The notes beneath the pieces were generated by a model, which made no database searches, was not told the DNA's origin, and saw only the letters and a program-made list of their open reading frames with translations. Below are positions 25,875 to 33,420 of a stretch of DNA of 64,000 bases, piece by piece. Within the stretch, counting starts at the first letter, position 1. Each line of letters begins with the position of its first letter. Origin of the DNA: Thalassobacillus pellis (lineage in GTDB: Bacteria; Bacillota; Bacilli; Bacillales; Halobacillaceae); contig NZ_JAFBDO010000004.1 of NCBI RefSeq assembly GCF_016908295.1, positions 62,001 through 126,000 on the forward strand, in the 5' to 3' direction. The translations under genes were made by a program, and so were the position numbers.

Positions 25875-25949
25875 TTATCTTAAGGAGAGCCATATCAATA
25901 CTAGAATGACAGCTATAATACTCCAGAAAATAACTTGTTTATTCCTCAA
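25875..25949 (-). CDS. Micro-ORF, 24-residue membrane peptide
   Basis: A UUG start preceded by GAAGGAGGCGAAAG gives a peptide with core VIFWSIIAVILVLIWLSLR: one membrane helix with a basic end. The strong ribosome site is the main support. It lies between repeat R9 and a degenerate repeat piece at 25980-26006. Confidence 0.45.
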   Translation of the reverse strand: MRNKQVIFWSIIAVILVLIWLSLR

Positions 25950-25979
25950 ACTTTCGCCTCCTTCTACTAGAATTAATTA

Positions 25980-26006
25980 TTGAACAATCCGCCCATCGAG
26001 ATATAT
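25980..26006. repeat. Degenerate array repeat piece
   Basis: TGAACAATCCGCCCATCGAG followed by ATATA joins the end of the stem-loop directly to the right dyad, as if the middle had been deleted. Confidence 0.45.
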
Positions 26007-26081
26007 TTTTTCAATAAAGTTACCCTATACTCAATTCCAATTATTTCAAATGAAATTCAAGAACTCAATCCTTTTACACTA

Positions 26082-26142
26082 AAAAGAGACTTATCATTAC
26101 TGCAGATAAGCTCCCTTTTCTTTAAGACTCGGTTTCAAGATA
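26082..26142. repeat. Array repeat R10, variant stem-loop
   Basis: The stem is GACTTATC...GATAAGC rather than GCGATCG, then TCCCTTTTCTTTAAGACTCG and GTTTCAAGATAC. The flank from 26019 onward is shared with R19 at 33307-33420. Confidence 0.65.
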
Positions 26143-26184
26143 CTATTTGATTAAAGTATTCATTCGCTTTTTAAATCCTTTTCT

Positions 26185-26325
26185 CTAACTTGTATAGATA
26201 ATACCTCCAACTATGAATAAAAGTGTAGAAATTTCGATAACCCAGATCCACGAAATTACTATGGCTAATGCAGGTGTGAGGTATAAAATACTTGTTGCAT
26301 CAAAAGCCACACCCGTGAAGCTTTA
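26185..26325 (-). pseudogene. EamA/DMT permease C-terminal remnant
   Basis: A minus-strand frame reads FTGVAFDATSILYLTPALAI, VISWIWVIEISTLLFIVGGI and IYTS then a stop. The T-P-A-L/hydrophobic/E-I-S-T-L pattern is the last two helices of EamA transporters. A stop codon lies just upstream and no start is seen. Confidence 0.5.
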
Positions 26326-26371
26326 AAACACCAAATCACTTAATTTTAGTGGTTTGGTCTTTATAAACAAG

Positions 26372-26410
26372 TTACTACATAATTGCTCCCAATTATGGAA
26401 AACTCGGTAT
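26372..26410. repeat. Degenerate array repeat R11
   Basis: ACTACATAATTGCTCCCAAT then TATGGAAAACTCGGTATG retains the TTGCTCCC and GGAAGACTC-like parts. Overlapping reading frames on both strands here are probably not genes. Confidence 0.45.
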
Positions 26411-26564
26411 GTTAAAAATATCCTTTTATTAAGAATTACATCTATTAAAAGACTCCTATGGAAGAACGACCATCTTTTGTTGGATAATCGTCCAATAACT
26501 AGAATAATCCATTCAAAAGTATTTACGTTTTTCAAGCGCAATTGATGTTGATCATTAATAATAT

Positions 26565-26936
26565 TTAGAAGTGTATTACTCTAAAACCCATCAATACTAC
26601 GGTTATTAATAAAATACTACCACTAATAAAAGCAAGTTTGCTTTGTTGACCTTTTTTCCTTCTAACAGTGCTGCTTTCCATTAGCCCCATCATAGTGATG
26701 GCAAATAATCCTTTAGTTACATAAAATGGATCAAAATTATAAGCAATCACTAATGAAACCCCTGAAAATAACATAATTATAAAAAAGAACCGTAAAATCA
26801 TTTGGGTCATATTAGCAGCTTTGCTTTTTTTCTTCCCATATAGGGCATAAACTATGAAAAATAGTGTAAAAACAAATATCCAAGAATTCCGATGGATCAT
26901 CTGAAACAAATCGACATTCTCTAAAATAATTCTCAT
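26565..26936 (-). CDS. YisL-like (UPF0344) membrane protein
   Basis: A 123-residue protein with four membrane helices that resembles Bacillus YisL: WIFVFTLFFIVYALYGKKKS, then MILRFFFIIMLFSGVSLV and GLFAITMMGLMESSTVRRKK. The function of the family is unknown. AAAGAGG precedes the ATG. It is 28 bp downstream of the DUF2306 gene, with which it probably forms an operon. Confidence 0.72.
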   Translation of the reverse strand: MRIILENVDLFQMIHRNSWIFVFTLFFIVYALYGKKKSKAANMTQMILRFFFIIMLFSGVSLVIAYNFDPFYVTKGLFAITMMGLMESSTVRRKKGQQSKLAFISGSILLITVVLMGFRVIHF

Positions 26937-26964
26937 AAGTAACCTCTTTAATTTCTCATATTCA

Positions 26965-27582
26965 TTAGATTTTAGATTTTTTAATAACGAATTCTGCTAA
27001 TGTTAAGTTGATTGTGAATGATCCCCAAACAGCAATGATGTAAGAAACACCATAATCGAAGTTAAACCCATTATGGAACGTAGCGACTATGATATATATT
27101 GTTAAATTTGCATAGGTAAGAAAGAAACTTCTAAGCATCCATTTTCTATGCTGAACTACTTTCTTTCTCCTTACCCACAGGTACCCATTAATTGTTGTAA
27201 CAAGCCATAATGTATTTAATATCCAAAATCCAATCATACTTAGAACTCCGCCATTAGCAAAAATTGAAACATAGTAACCTGGCACCATATTTAAAAGAAT
27301 GGATAATATATATATTCGGCCATTCCACTGGTGTAATGGAAGTTTTTTAATCCTAATACTTTTTGAAAGACCTATAGGACCAGTAACTAAAGCAGTAATC
27401 GCAAGGACGATATGGATTTTAATCATTACGATCCATAGGTTACCATTTGATATAATAATTTCTTTTTTGCTCAAGAAAGAAGCGAATTCTGGGTCCACTA
27501 TAAAATTTTTTGAAGCAGTATGCAGAATCCACATCACAGAAACCAAAGACAGGATTACAATTAAAGTTTTTCTTTTAGTCAT
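26965..27582 (-). CDS. DUF2306 membrane protein
   Basis: A 205-residue protein with about six helices. IHIVLAITALVTGPIGLSKS, LHQWNGRIYILSILLNMVPG and KKVVQHRKWMLRSFFLTYA, with two conserved His, are typical of DUF2306. The function is unknown. AAGGAGAAG precedes the ATG. It lies downstream of the large TetR-type palindrome and may be under its control. Confidence 0.8.
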   Translation of the reverse strand: MTKRKTLIVILSLVSVMWILHTASKNFIVDPEFASFLSKKEIIISNGNLWIVMIKIHIVLAITALVTGPIGLSKSIRIKKLPLHQWNGRIYILSILLNMVPGYYVSIFANGGVLSMIGFWILNTLWLVTTINGYLWVRRKKVVQHRKWMLRSFFLTYANLTIYIIVATFHNGFNFDYGVSYIIAVWGSFTINLTLAEFVIKKSKI

Positions 27583-27653
27583 ACTTCTCCTTTTCTACTA
27601 AACCACTATTTACTGAGACACCTTAGATCCTCTTAGCATAGATGGGAGCTTGC

Positions 27654-27740
27654 CTATCTTAGCTTGACCATCCATGTAATTCGCCTTTTTAAGTTGTCTA
27701 ATAAATCAAATCCTTCAAACAGTATGATTTGAACGTCCAT
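27654..27740 (-). pseudogene. DJ-1/PfpI N-terminal remnant
   Basis: An ATG with AGGTG upstream gives MDVQIILFEGFDLLDN and then 12 unrelated residues to a stop. MxVQIILFxGFDLLD is the first strand and loop of DJ-1/PfpI proteins; the remaining ~170 residues are absent. It sits immediately downstream of the palindrome at 27761, so it was probably the original target gene of that operator. Confidence 0.6.
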
Positions 27741-27760
27741 TATTACACCTCATTTCTGTT

Positions 27761-27797
27761 AGTATAATCAGACCGGACCGTCCGGTCTGGTTATACT
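27761..27797. promoter_or_regulatory. 37-bp near-perfect palindrome, TetR-type operator
   Basis: AGTATAATCAGACCGGAC, a central C, and GTCCGGTCTGGTTATACT form inverted arms with one mismatch. The core CAGACCGGAC is rich in GC against an AT-rich background, as for TetR/AcrR operators. It lies between the tetR gene and its likely target genes on the same strand. Confidence 0.8.
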
Positions 27798-27851
27798 ATA
27801 ACTTAATTACTCACAAAGAGCAACAAAGTAAATATGTCTATTCCTTGACAT

Positions 27852-28442
27852 CTACCTTGTATATGTTAACAACAGCCTTTCCGTATATTTTATTGTGTTT
27901 TCTACATGCTCATTGTTTAATGAAAGCCTACTTGTCATAATGGCTCCTTCCATGGAAGACAATAAATGGGATGCTAAAGAACGAGGTTCGAGCTCCGTTG
28001 TATATTCCCCAGACTCTATTCCTTCTTGAAGTAAAGATTCAACGAACAATATCATCTGTTGAAAAGCCTCTGCCATCATCTTTTTCAATTCTGGGAAATT
28101 GTTATCACTCTCAATCGCAGTATTCAGCATAGGACATCCTCCTTCAATAGGCGGATTATCAACTGCATCTAGATAGATATTTGATATTGCTATGATCTTC
28201 TCAGTAAAAGAGTCTTTGTTTTTTATTGATTCCCGCATATAGAAATCTATTATTAAACCTGCTTTTTTATAAGAAGCTAATACAATTTCACTTTTATTCT
28301 TGAACCTTCTATATATGGCTCCTTTAGGTAAACCGGTCTCGTTCATAATATCTTGTATAGAGGTTATATGAATTCCATTAGTATTAAAAAGTTTTAGCGA
28401 TTTATCCAATATATTTTGATAAACCTCATCTTGTTTACTCAA
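27852..28442 (-). CDS. TetR/AcrR family regulator
   Basis: A 196-residue repressor. The HTH is IHITSIQDIMNETGLPKGAI then YRRFKNKSEIVLASY at about 25-60, and the C-terminal domain contains GGCPMLNTAIESDNN, typical of the TetR_C group near YcdC/YxaF proteins. It starts at UUG with AAGGAG upstream. It should bind the palindrome just downstream of its own stop and so control the truncated DJ-1 gene and perhaps the DUF2306-YisL pair. Confidence 0.88.
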   Translation of the reverse strand: MSKQDEVYQNILDKSLKLFNTNGIHITSIQDIMNETGLPKGAIYRRFKNKSEIVLASYKKAGLIIDFYMRESIKNKDSFTEKIIAISNIYLDAVDNPPIEGGCPMLNTAIESDNNFPELKKMMAEAFQQMILFVESLLQEGIESGEYTTELEPRSLASHLLSSMEGAIMTSRLSLNNEHVENTIKYTERLLLTYTR

Positions 28443-28607
28443 TTTAAAACTCCTTGCTTCTATTAATTTTAATTATCATTATATGGAAAGGTATACGTAG
28501 TTACAAGTCGACTTCTTTAGTTGTTTTTTTTTCATTAGAAACTTAGACAATTTGTAAAGTGCTTCATTGTAAAGCTCAAGCCATAACCTCCCTATATCCA
28601 GATAGGA

Positions 28608-28691
28608 TTATATTAACGGAAATAGATAAATGATTAAATTTTGTTTGTTCTGTCTTAATTTCAATAAATATCTCAGCCAACAGTTTTTCAT
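28608..28691 (-). CDS. Possible micro-ORF after repeat R12
   Basis: GGAGG lies 7 nt before an ATG that opens 27 codons (MKNCWLRYLLKLRQNKQNL, then a hydrophobic end). A second frame over the same bases also looks coding (EKLLAEIFIEIKTEQTKF...). One is probably a remnant. The rest of 28443-28826 shows no gene. Confidence 0.3.
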   Translation of the reverse strand: MKNCWLRYLLKLRQNKQNLIIYLFPLI

Positions 28692-28697
28692 AGGGTA

Positions 28698-28776
28698 GCC
28701 TCCATTGTTATACGGAGGCAACAAATCCTTATGTTTAAGATTTGTCCCTCTATTATCGAATCCTTGTTATCGAGAC
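28698..28776. repeat. Array repeat R12, diverged
   Basis: Two stem-loops in a row (GCCTCC...GGAGGC and ACAAATC...GATTTGT), then CCCTC and a TTGTTATCGAGAC right end. The stem sequences differ from the consensus but the layout is the same, suggesting structure rather than sequence is kept. Confidence 0.5.
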
Positions 28777-28826
28777 ATCTTTCATTAGATCTTTAACTTA
28801 CGCCCAGTCAGCTGAAGATGATCCCT

Positions 28827-29105
28827 TTATGCTTGTTGAAAACCATACATCGCAATAAAGACTAAAAATGTAGATAGAAGCACCCCTAAGACATTCATCA
28901 AAACAAGGCTAATTTTGATCTTGCCTTTAATCCCAGTTAAAGCAAATATTAAGCCCAAAACTCCTAATATCAAAGGTAAAAAGATGCTTATATTAATTAC
29001 AGCAACATATAGTGCATTACCCCATTCAGTCAAACCAGCTAGTAGTGGAAAAACAGCCAAAGTGAAAAAAGATACTGATAATATTGAACAATACTTTTTT
29101 GTCAT
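28827..29105 (-). CDS. Small membrane protein, unknown
   Basis: A 92-residue protein with three membrane helices (about 8-25, 35-58, 66-88). The middle VINISIFLPLILGVLGLIFAL and short basic loops suggest a simple bundle. GAGGGAG precedes the ATG. Repeat R13 ends 35 bp upstream. No family recognised. Confidence 0.6.
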   Translation of the reverse strand: MTKKYCSILSVSFFTLAVFPLLAGLTEWGNALYVAVINISIFLPLILGVLGLIFALTGIKGKIKISLVLMNVLGVLLSTFLVFIAMYGFQQA

Positions 29106-29137
29106 AATTAGTCTCCCTCTGTACTTTTTATTTAATC

Positions 29138-29216
29138 AAACTGCCCTGTTAGTGAAAAACCGATCGTCCATATTGAACAATCGTCACTCTTATATTTAAA
29201 GCTCGAAATCGAGATA
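29138..29216. repeat. Array repeat R13, near-complete
   Basis: AACTGCCCTGTTAGTG, stem-loop CGATCGTCCATATTGAACAA TCG, then AAAGCTCGAAATCGAGATAT. The left 60 bp are almost identical to R1. Confidence 0.85.
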
Positions 29217-29224
29217 TCTTTATA

Positions 29225-29787
29225 TTATTTAACCGCTTTCCAAATTGTCCATCTATCTTTCTCAATTACGCTCTTATTAATCATAAGTGACTTATCTACA
29301 TAATTAATAAATGTCCTCAATTCATTATCATCTAGTACATGTAAAATACTTCTTCCGGTTCGCTTACTTAAACCTTCAAGTAATTGATCTTTGGTGTGAT
29401 ACACTTTTCTTGTTTCCCACAACTTAACTTCCTCAATTTTTTAAATCCAACTTTCTTCAAAGTCTTCAATACGAAATGACTGGAATACCGGCGACTCACC
29501 TCTTTATCGATTAATCTTGGAAACAATTCAAAAAGATATCCTCTTATATGATTATCGTTGCCTTTTATTAAACAATCATCAGGGGTACGGTCCTAAACAA
29601 TATAATACCCACCATCCTTGAGTATTCGATAGGCTTCTTTAAAGCAATTTTGTAATTCATCCAGATGATGTATTAATGCTCTTTCAAGTACTAATTCAAA
29701 ATTGCTGCTATTTAACCCTGTATCATAAGCACTCCCATACTTGAACGATATGTTTTTATAATCCATACAGTTTTCCTTTGAGTTCAA
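29225..29787 (-). pseudogene. SAM methyltransferase, truncated and broken
   Basis: Three pieces add up to the C-terminal half of a Methyltransf_11-type enzyme. First, SFKYGSAYDTGLNSS...LILKDGGYYIV-like text to a TAG that replaces CAG. Then, in the same frame, DRTPDDCLIKGNDNHIRGYL and a shift in a six-A run near 29441. Then WETRKVYHTKDQLLEGLSKR to a stop after WTIWKAVK. Adding one A restores GFKKIEEVKLWETRKV. Motif I is absent because the gene begins abruptly at the HAD stop codon. It has therefore lost its SAM-binding start as well as two reading-frame blocks. Confidence 0.75.
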
Positions 29788-30452
29788 TAAGCTATTTGTT
29801 TTAGTTTTGATAATATTGTTTGTAGCTCTGTCAAATCGTCAATGACAATATTAGCTTGAGAAAGTTCATCTTCTCGCGCAAAGTCAAAGTTACAGCCAAT
29901 TGAAACTAACCCATTATCTTTGGCTGCATTTATATCTGAAAGTCGGTCCCCAACTACTGCTCCATTAGTGATGCTGTATTTTTTTATAATACCTTGGACT
30001 AAATCCGATTTATTAAACGATTCAATTTGTTGGATACTGAATGTTTCCGTAACCCATTCATCCAAATGATAATAACTGACAATTGCTTCTAAATATCCCG
30101 TTAAACCATTGCTTGCTATGTATATGGAACAATCATTCTCTTTTAAATAACTAAAGACTTCCTTTACGTTAGGATATAAAGCACCTTTACCCCTGCTTAT
30201 ATTTTCAATTAGTCTTTCTAGAAAATAAGCATCTGTTTGTTCTCTTTCCTCAACGGAATGATCAGGTAACAGAGTCTCCCATACTTTTGGTAAAGGAACC
30301 CCCATAATTTCACGGTATTTATCAATAGGCGTTTCCTGATCCCACTTATTTAATGACCGTAAACGGCTAAAAGCATCATCCAGTGATATTTCCAGGATCT
30401 TATCTGTTTGAAAAAGTGTTCCATCCATATCAAAGATTAGTGATTGTGCCAT
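29784..30452 (-). CDS. HAD superfamily hydrolase
   Basis: A 222-residue phosphatase-like protein. Motif I is FDMDGTLFQTD at residue 7, motif II is YIASNGLTG near 111, the motif III Lys is in NKSDLV, and motif IV is AVVGDRLSDINAAKDNG near 166. The full set suggests an active phosphatase with a C1-type cap (PGP/YjjG-like). GGGAGAG precedes the ATG. Substrate unknown. Repeat R14 lies about 90 bp upstream. Confidence 0.9.
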   Translation of the reverse strand: MAQSLIFDMDGTLFQTDKILEISLDDAFSRLRSLNKWDQETPIDKYREIMGVPLPKVWETLLPDHSVEEREQTDAYFLERLIENISRGKGALYPNVKEVFSYLKENDCSIYIASNGLTGYLEAIVSYYHLDEWVTETFSIQQIESFNKSDLVQGIIKKYSITNGAVVGDRLSDINAAKDNGLVSIGCNFDFAREDELSQANIVIDDLTELQTILSKLKQIAY

Positions 30453-30544
30453 TATTTTTCTCTCCCTTTTAAAACATCCTTATACGCTTACCGTTTTTAT
30501 CCTAGGAATATCGTTTCTCAATAACAATCTCTTTTTTGATTATC

Positions 30545-30618
30545 CTGCCACGTTAGTGATAAAGCGATCGTCTATATTGAACAATCGCCCCCTATAATGG
30601 AAGTCTTAATTTCAAGAT
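30545..30618. repeat. Array repeat R14, near-complete
   Basis: CTGCCACGTTAGTG, stem-loop GCGATCG...CAATCGC with loop TCTATATTGAA, then CCCCCTATAATGGAAGTCTT and AATTTCAAGAT. Good example of the consensus. Confidence 0.88.
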
Positions 30619-30669
30619 GTATTGAAGCAAAACTAAATTTAACTCACGTGTTACATAAACAAGCTACCT

Positions 30670-30858
30670 CTACTTTTTCTTTCGCACCAGTACCCAACCT
30701 AAGTAAGAGAAATAACCGATAGTTAGTGGCAAAGTAGGTAGCAAACTAAATTCTGTTGGTAAGTAGGCAAACAAACCATAAGTTAGTATGAATGCAGGAA
30801 CCATAATCCATAACCACACTCTTACTTTTTGACTTTTTAGACTTAATTCATATTCCAT
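30670..30858 (-). CDS. Small membrane protein (62 residues)
   Basis: Two membrane helices (about 17-33 and 38-56) and a basic tail VRKKK. The start at MEYELSLK is preceded by GGGGGGATAG; the upstream in-frame ATG would overlap repeat R15's edge. Only about 20 bp separate the repeat from this start. No family recognised. Confidence 0.6.
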   Translation of the reverse strand: MEYELSLKSQKVRVWLWIMVPAFILTYGLFAYLPTEFSLLPTLPLTIGYFSYLGWVLVRKKK

Positions 30859-30878
30859 TCTATCCCCCCCGATATTCA

Positions 30879-30960
30879 ACTGCTCTGTTCCGTTTGTTAA
30901 AAAAGCGATCGTCTATATTGAACAATCGCCCCCCTTATGCGGAAGACTCGAACTCAAGGT
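30879..30960. repeat. Array repeat R15, near-complete
   Basis: ACTGCTCTG...CGTTTG, then stem-loop GCGATCG...CAATCGC identical to R14, CCCCCC and GGAAGACTCGAACTCAAGGT. It has a 6-base insertion in the left arm relative to R14. Confidence 0.88.
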
Positions 30961-31064
30961 TTACAATACTTAATGATTATGTGTTGCTTATATATAAATG
31001 ATAATATTCAAATAGGCAAATTGGATAAAAAGTGTTTTCATAAAAGCAATTATCTTCAGGCTTA

Positions 31065-31889
31065 TTATTTAACATATTCTATGCTTTCCATTTGTTCGCT
31101 TATGTCCAAATCAGGATGGTGTTCCTTAACCAATCTTATAATCTCTTCGATTAATCCCTCTAACTCTTTTACACCTCTTTTTGGTTTCCCTATCAATATT
31201 TTGCTCATTCTATTACAAAAATCTTCTGGTTTAATCTGCATATGTTCAATATTATGCTCCATCCATTTAAATACAGGGTGGTGGATGTACATACGGTTAA
31301 GGCCAAACAAAACTCCAAACAATTTCTTTTGTACCCCACACATGACATCATAGAGCATCAACCAGTCCTGACGTTTTAACAGTGCTTGGCGGTTATTCCA
31401 TCGATTACCTAACCAAAGATTTTCAAAAATCATATTATGAGTAAGTGCTAAAGGATATGTGGCAACCCTATTTTTTAACTTAGTGACTTTTTCTTTTCCG
31501 AATAGGCACACACCATCATGAATGGAAGCTAAAATACATTGTTTGTCATAATCTGTTTCGTATTTATCCACGACCTCGTAAATAAAGCGCTCTACTGTTC
31601 CAACCAAAAAACTGCTAATCTCAAATTTAATGCCAACCTTATTTAAGTACGCCTCAGACCACTCTTCTTCTTCATAAGGATGATAAGATAGAATGGTGCC
31701 ACCGATTTGCTCAATAGGATACTGTCGCTCCGCATCTGTTGGAGGACTTGACCATAAAATATGTAATTCAATATCTGAATGTTCATCTTGTAGATTTTTA
31801 GATACTGAACCAGCAAGAATAATGGCTTCTATCTTTTGGTTTTCCTTATACAAGGCTGCCATATTTATTGATTGTTGCAATAAGTCCAT
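31065..31889 (-). CDS. Nucleotidyltransferase-domain protein (DUF4037-like)
   Basis: A 274-residue protein. The N-terminal pol-beta nucleotidyltransferase motif is AIILAGSVSKNLQDEHSDIEL (GS...D-x-E, with the second acid in a later strand), followed by a helical region with WLMLYDVMCGVQKKLFGVLF, as in streptomycin/aminoglycoside adenylyltransferase-like DUF4037 proteins. It may modify a small molecule with a nucleotide. The start at MDLLQQS is set by GGAGG. The frame is intact. Confidence 0.82.
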   Translation of the reverse strand: MDLLQQSINMAALYKENQKIEAIILAGSVSKNLQDEHSDIELHILWSSPPTDAERQYPIEQIGGTILSYHPYEEEEWSEAYLNKVGIKFEISSFLVGTVERFIYEVVDKYETDYDKQCILASIHDGVCLFGKEKVTKLKNRVATYPLALTHNMIFENLWLGNRWNNRQALLKRQDWLMLYDVMCGVQKKLFGVLFGLNRMYIHHPVFKWMEHNIEHMQIKPEDFCNRMSKILIGKPKRGVKELEGLIEEIIRLVKEHHPDLDISEQMESIEYVK

Positions 31890-31973
31890 TTTAGTCCTCC
31901 ACAATTTTATGTTTGATAAATTTATAATAAAACATTTAGCTTTTTACAGCCTTTTCTTTAAGGATGGCGATGT

Positions 31974-32020
31974 TTAATACAGCAATCGCCACCGTTTTGT
32001 GAAGCCTTGAATTCGAGATA
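31974..32020. repeat. Partial array repeat R16a
   Basis: GGCGATGTTTAATACAGCAA TCGCC stem-loop, then CCGTTTTGTGAAG and TTGAATTCGAGATA. The left GTTAG arm is missing. Confidence 0.65.
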
Positions 32021-32043
32021 CTCTCGAGTTGATCTTCCACTAA

Positions 32044-32078
32044 AGCTCCCCAATTCATGAAGACATGATTTCAAGGTT
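32044..32078. repeat. Partial array repeat R16b
   Basis: GCTCCCCAATTCATGAAGAC followed by ATGATTTCAAGG: only the right half. Together with R16a it forms two right halves in tandem with no gene between, as if a cassette had been lost. Confidence 0.6.
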
Positions 32079-32096
32079 ATTAGGCACCTTCTACTT

Positions 32097-32246
32097 TCAT
32101 TCTCCATTTTGAAGCATCTTATTTATTTTGTTTTCTATTTTCTCCGTTCTTTTTTTTACGTTTACCAATAATGAAATGACAGTCAAGAACAAAAGAGGAA
32201 TAACTACTAATAAAAATAGCGATACCAACTGCCCTGCAACAATACT
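32097..32246 (-). CDS. Small membrane protein with disrupted start codon
   Basis: The frame reads SIVAGQLVSLFLLVVIPLLF, LTVISLLVNVKKRTEKIENK and INKMLQNGE, a clear one-helix protein with a coiled-coil tail. GGAGGG lies upstream, but the expected ATGAGT start reads ATAGAGT, one extra A. Another reading frame of 81 codons across the same DNA is unlikely. Either translation starts at a rare codon (ATT) or the gene is freshly inactivated. Confidence 0.5.
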   Translation of the reverse strand, partial: SIVAGQLVSLFLLVVIPLLFLTVISLLVNVKKRTEKIENKINKMLQNGE

Positions 32247-32309
32247 CTATTGATAGTAACCCTCCTTCAGCGTAATTAACTATAATTGTCTCACAAAATA
32301 AAACAAGGG

Positions 32310-32350
32310 CACTATTACAGATTTTCCCCCTAAAATCGATTTCGAGATAA
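32310..32350. repeat. Partial array repeat R17
   Basis: CACTATTACAGATTTTCCCC CTAAAATCGATTTCGAGATA: the CCCCC core and right dyad. Confidence 0.6.
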
Positions 32351-32406
32351 TTTAAGATATGCACATAAAAACAAAACGTAAGCTTTAACCTATTACACCA
32401 CTACGG

Positions 32407-32877
32407 TTATCTCCAGCTCTTTTGCATCTTTCTAATGTAAATAATTTGGCCAATATGATAAGCATTATGGGTAGTTACACTCGCCAATACTTCCCACCAT
32501 TTTGTATCAGAGAACCCTTTAACATCACTTTTTAATTGGTTTTCATTTAAGAGTTCTTGCCAGTATAAAAGTGTTTCTAAAAGTTTATTTTGTAGTTCAT
32601 CGAATTGTTTGTTTTCTTCTATGTAAAAAGTTTCGTCATTATTTTCTACTGATGGATAAGCATAAACACTAGATTCTGAATATCTTTTTTGCCAAGTTTT
32701 ATTCCAATGAATCAAGTGATGGACAATTTCGCCAATGCTATTACTATTTTCATCCGCTTTCCAAAAAGCCTCTTCTTCTGTCAAGTCTTTTACTGCTTCT
32801 GAAAATGGTACGTACCAACTCTTCTCATTTGCATTAGCTGACAATTGGTCGGCCAAAACGTCTTGTAAATAGTTCAT
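32407..32877 (-). CDS. DinB family protein
   Basis: A 156-residue four-helix-bundle protein with the metal-binding His in GEIVHHLIHWN near residue 52 and TTHNAYHIGQIIYIRK near 138. It resembles the first DinB protein of the array in layout but the two differ enough to be separate acquisitions rather than a recent duplication. GGAGGAG precedes the ATG. Probably a thiol-transferase-like enzyme of unknown substrate. Confidence 0.87.
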   Translation of the reverse strand: MNYLQDVLADQLSANANEKSWYVPFSEAVKDLTEEEAFWKADENSNSIGEIVHHLIHWNKTWQKRYSESSVYAYPSVENNDETFYIEENKQFDELQNKLLETLLYWQELLNENQLKSDVKGFSDTKWWEVLASVTTHNAYHIGQIIYIRKMQKSWR

Positions 32878-32918
32878 ATATTTACACTCCTCCCCAAATA
32901 ACTGCTATTATATATATT

Positions 32919-32970
32919 CAACTGCTTATTTAGCAATTGCCTTCAATTCATGAAGACTCGACTTCAAGAC
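32919..32970. repeat. Array repeat R18
   Basis: AACTGCTTATTTAGCAATTG CCTTC, then ATTCATGAAGACTCGACTTC AAGAC. The stem-loop is shortened. Confidence 0.7.
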
Positions 32971-32989
32971 ATCAACCTTATAAGAGTCC

Positions 32990-33265
32990 TTACACTCCCA
33001 TTATTAATGAAAAATAATTTATAAAAGCAAACCAACCAAAGGAAGCTAAACTTAATGTAAGCACGGTGAGTGACAAATAAAGGTGATAACTCGAATTTTG
33101 TTTAGAACGTAACAGGGAAATTATTGATCCCAAAATACTTACTACAAATATCACTCCCAAGATAACATTCATAAGATTGGACAGCCTAATTCCGGAACCC
33201 GCAAGTACATTAATTAAATAAAAAAGGTTAACAATTACTGATATAGTTAATAAAATTTTTTTCAT
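32990..33265 (-). CDS. Small membrane protein, unknown
   Basis: A 91-residue protein with three membrane helices; the first (ILLTISVIVNLFYLINVLAG) could be a signal anchor. AAGGAGG precedes the ATG. No family recognised. Confidence 0.6.
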   Translation of the reverse strand: MKKILLTISVIVNLFYLINVLAGSGIRLSNLMNVILGVIFVVSILGSIISLLRSKQNSSYHLYLSLTVLTLSLASFGWFAFINYFSLIMGV

Positions 33266-33370
33266 AATACCTCCTTAAGTAGTTTATGGTAGTGTGTTGT
33301 TTGAATGTTACCACATCCTTAATTCCAATTATTTCAAATCAAACCCAGTAACTCAATCCTTTTTTACAAA

Positions 33371-33420
33371 GAAAAGAGGCTTATCCTTTCTCCAGATCAG
33401 CCCCCGTTTAGTTGAAATTC
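33371..33420. repeat. Array repeat R19, variant stem-loop
   Basis: GAGGCTTATCCTTTCTCCAG ATCAGCCCCCGTTTAGTTGA AATTC. It shares with R10 both the variant stem and about 60 bp of left flank (AATTCCAATTATTTCAAAT). Confidence 0.65.

Noticed and set aside
26323-26545. Overlapping frames on both strands
   Set aside because: The DNA contains a degenerate array repeat; neither frame has a ribosome site.
32119-32364. 81-codon minus-strand frame
   Set aside because: A different frame in the same DNA gives a convincing small membrane protein (32097-32246), so this one is taken as a shadow.
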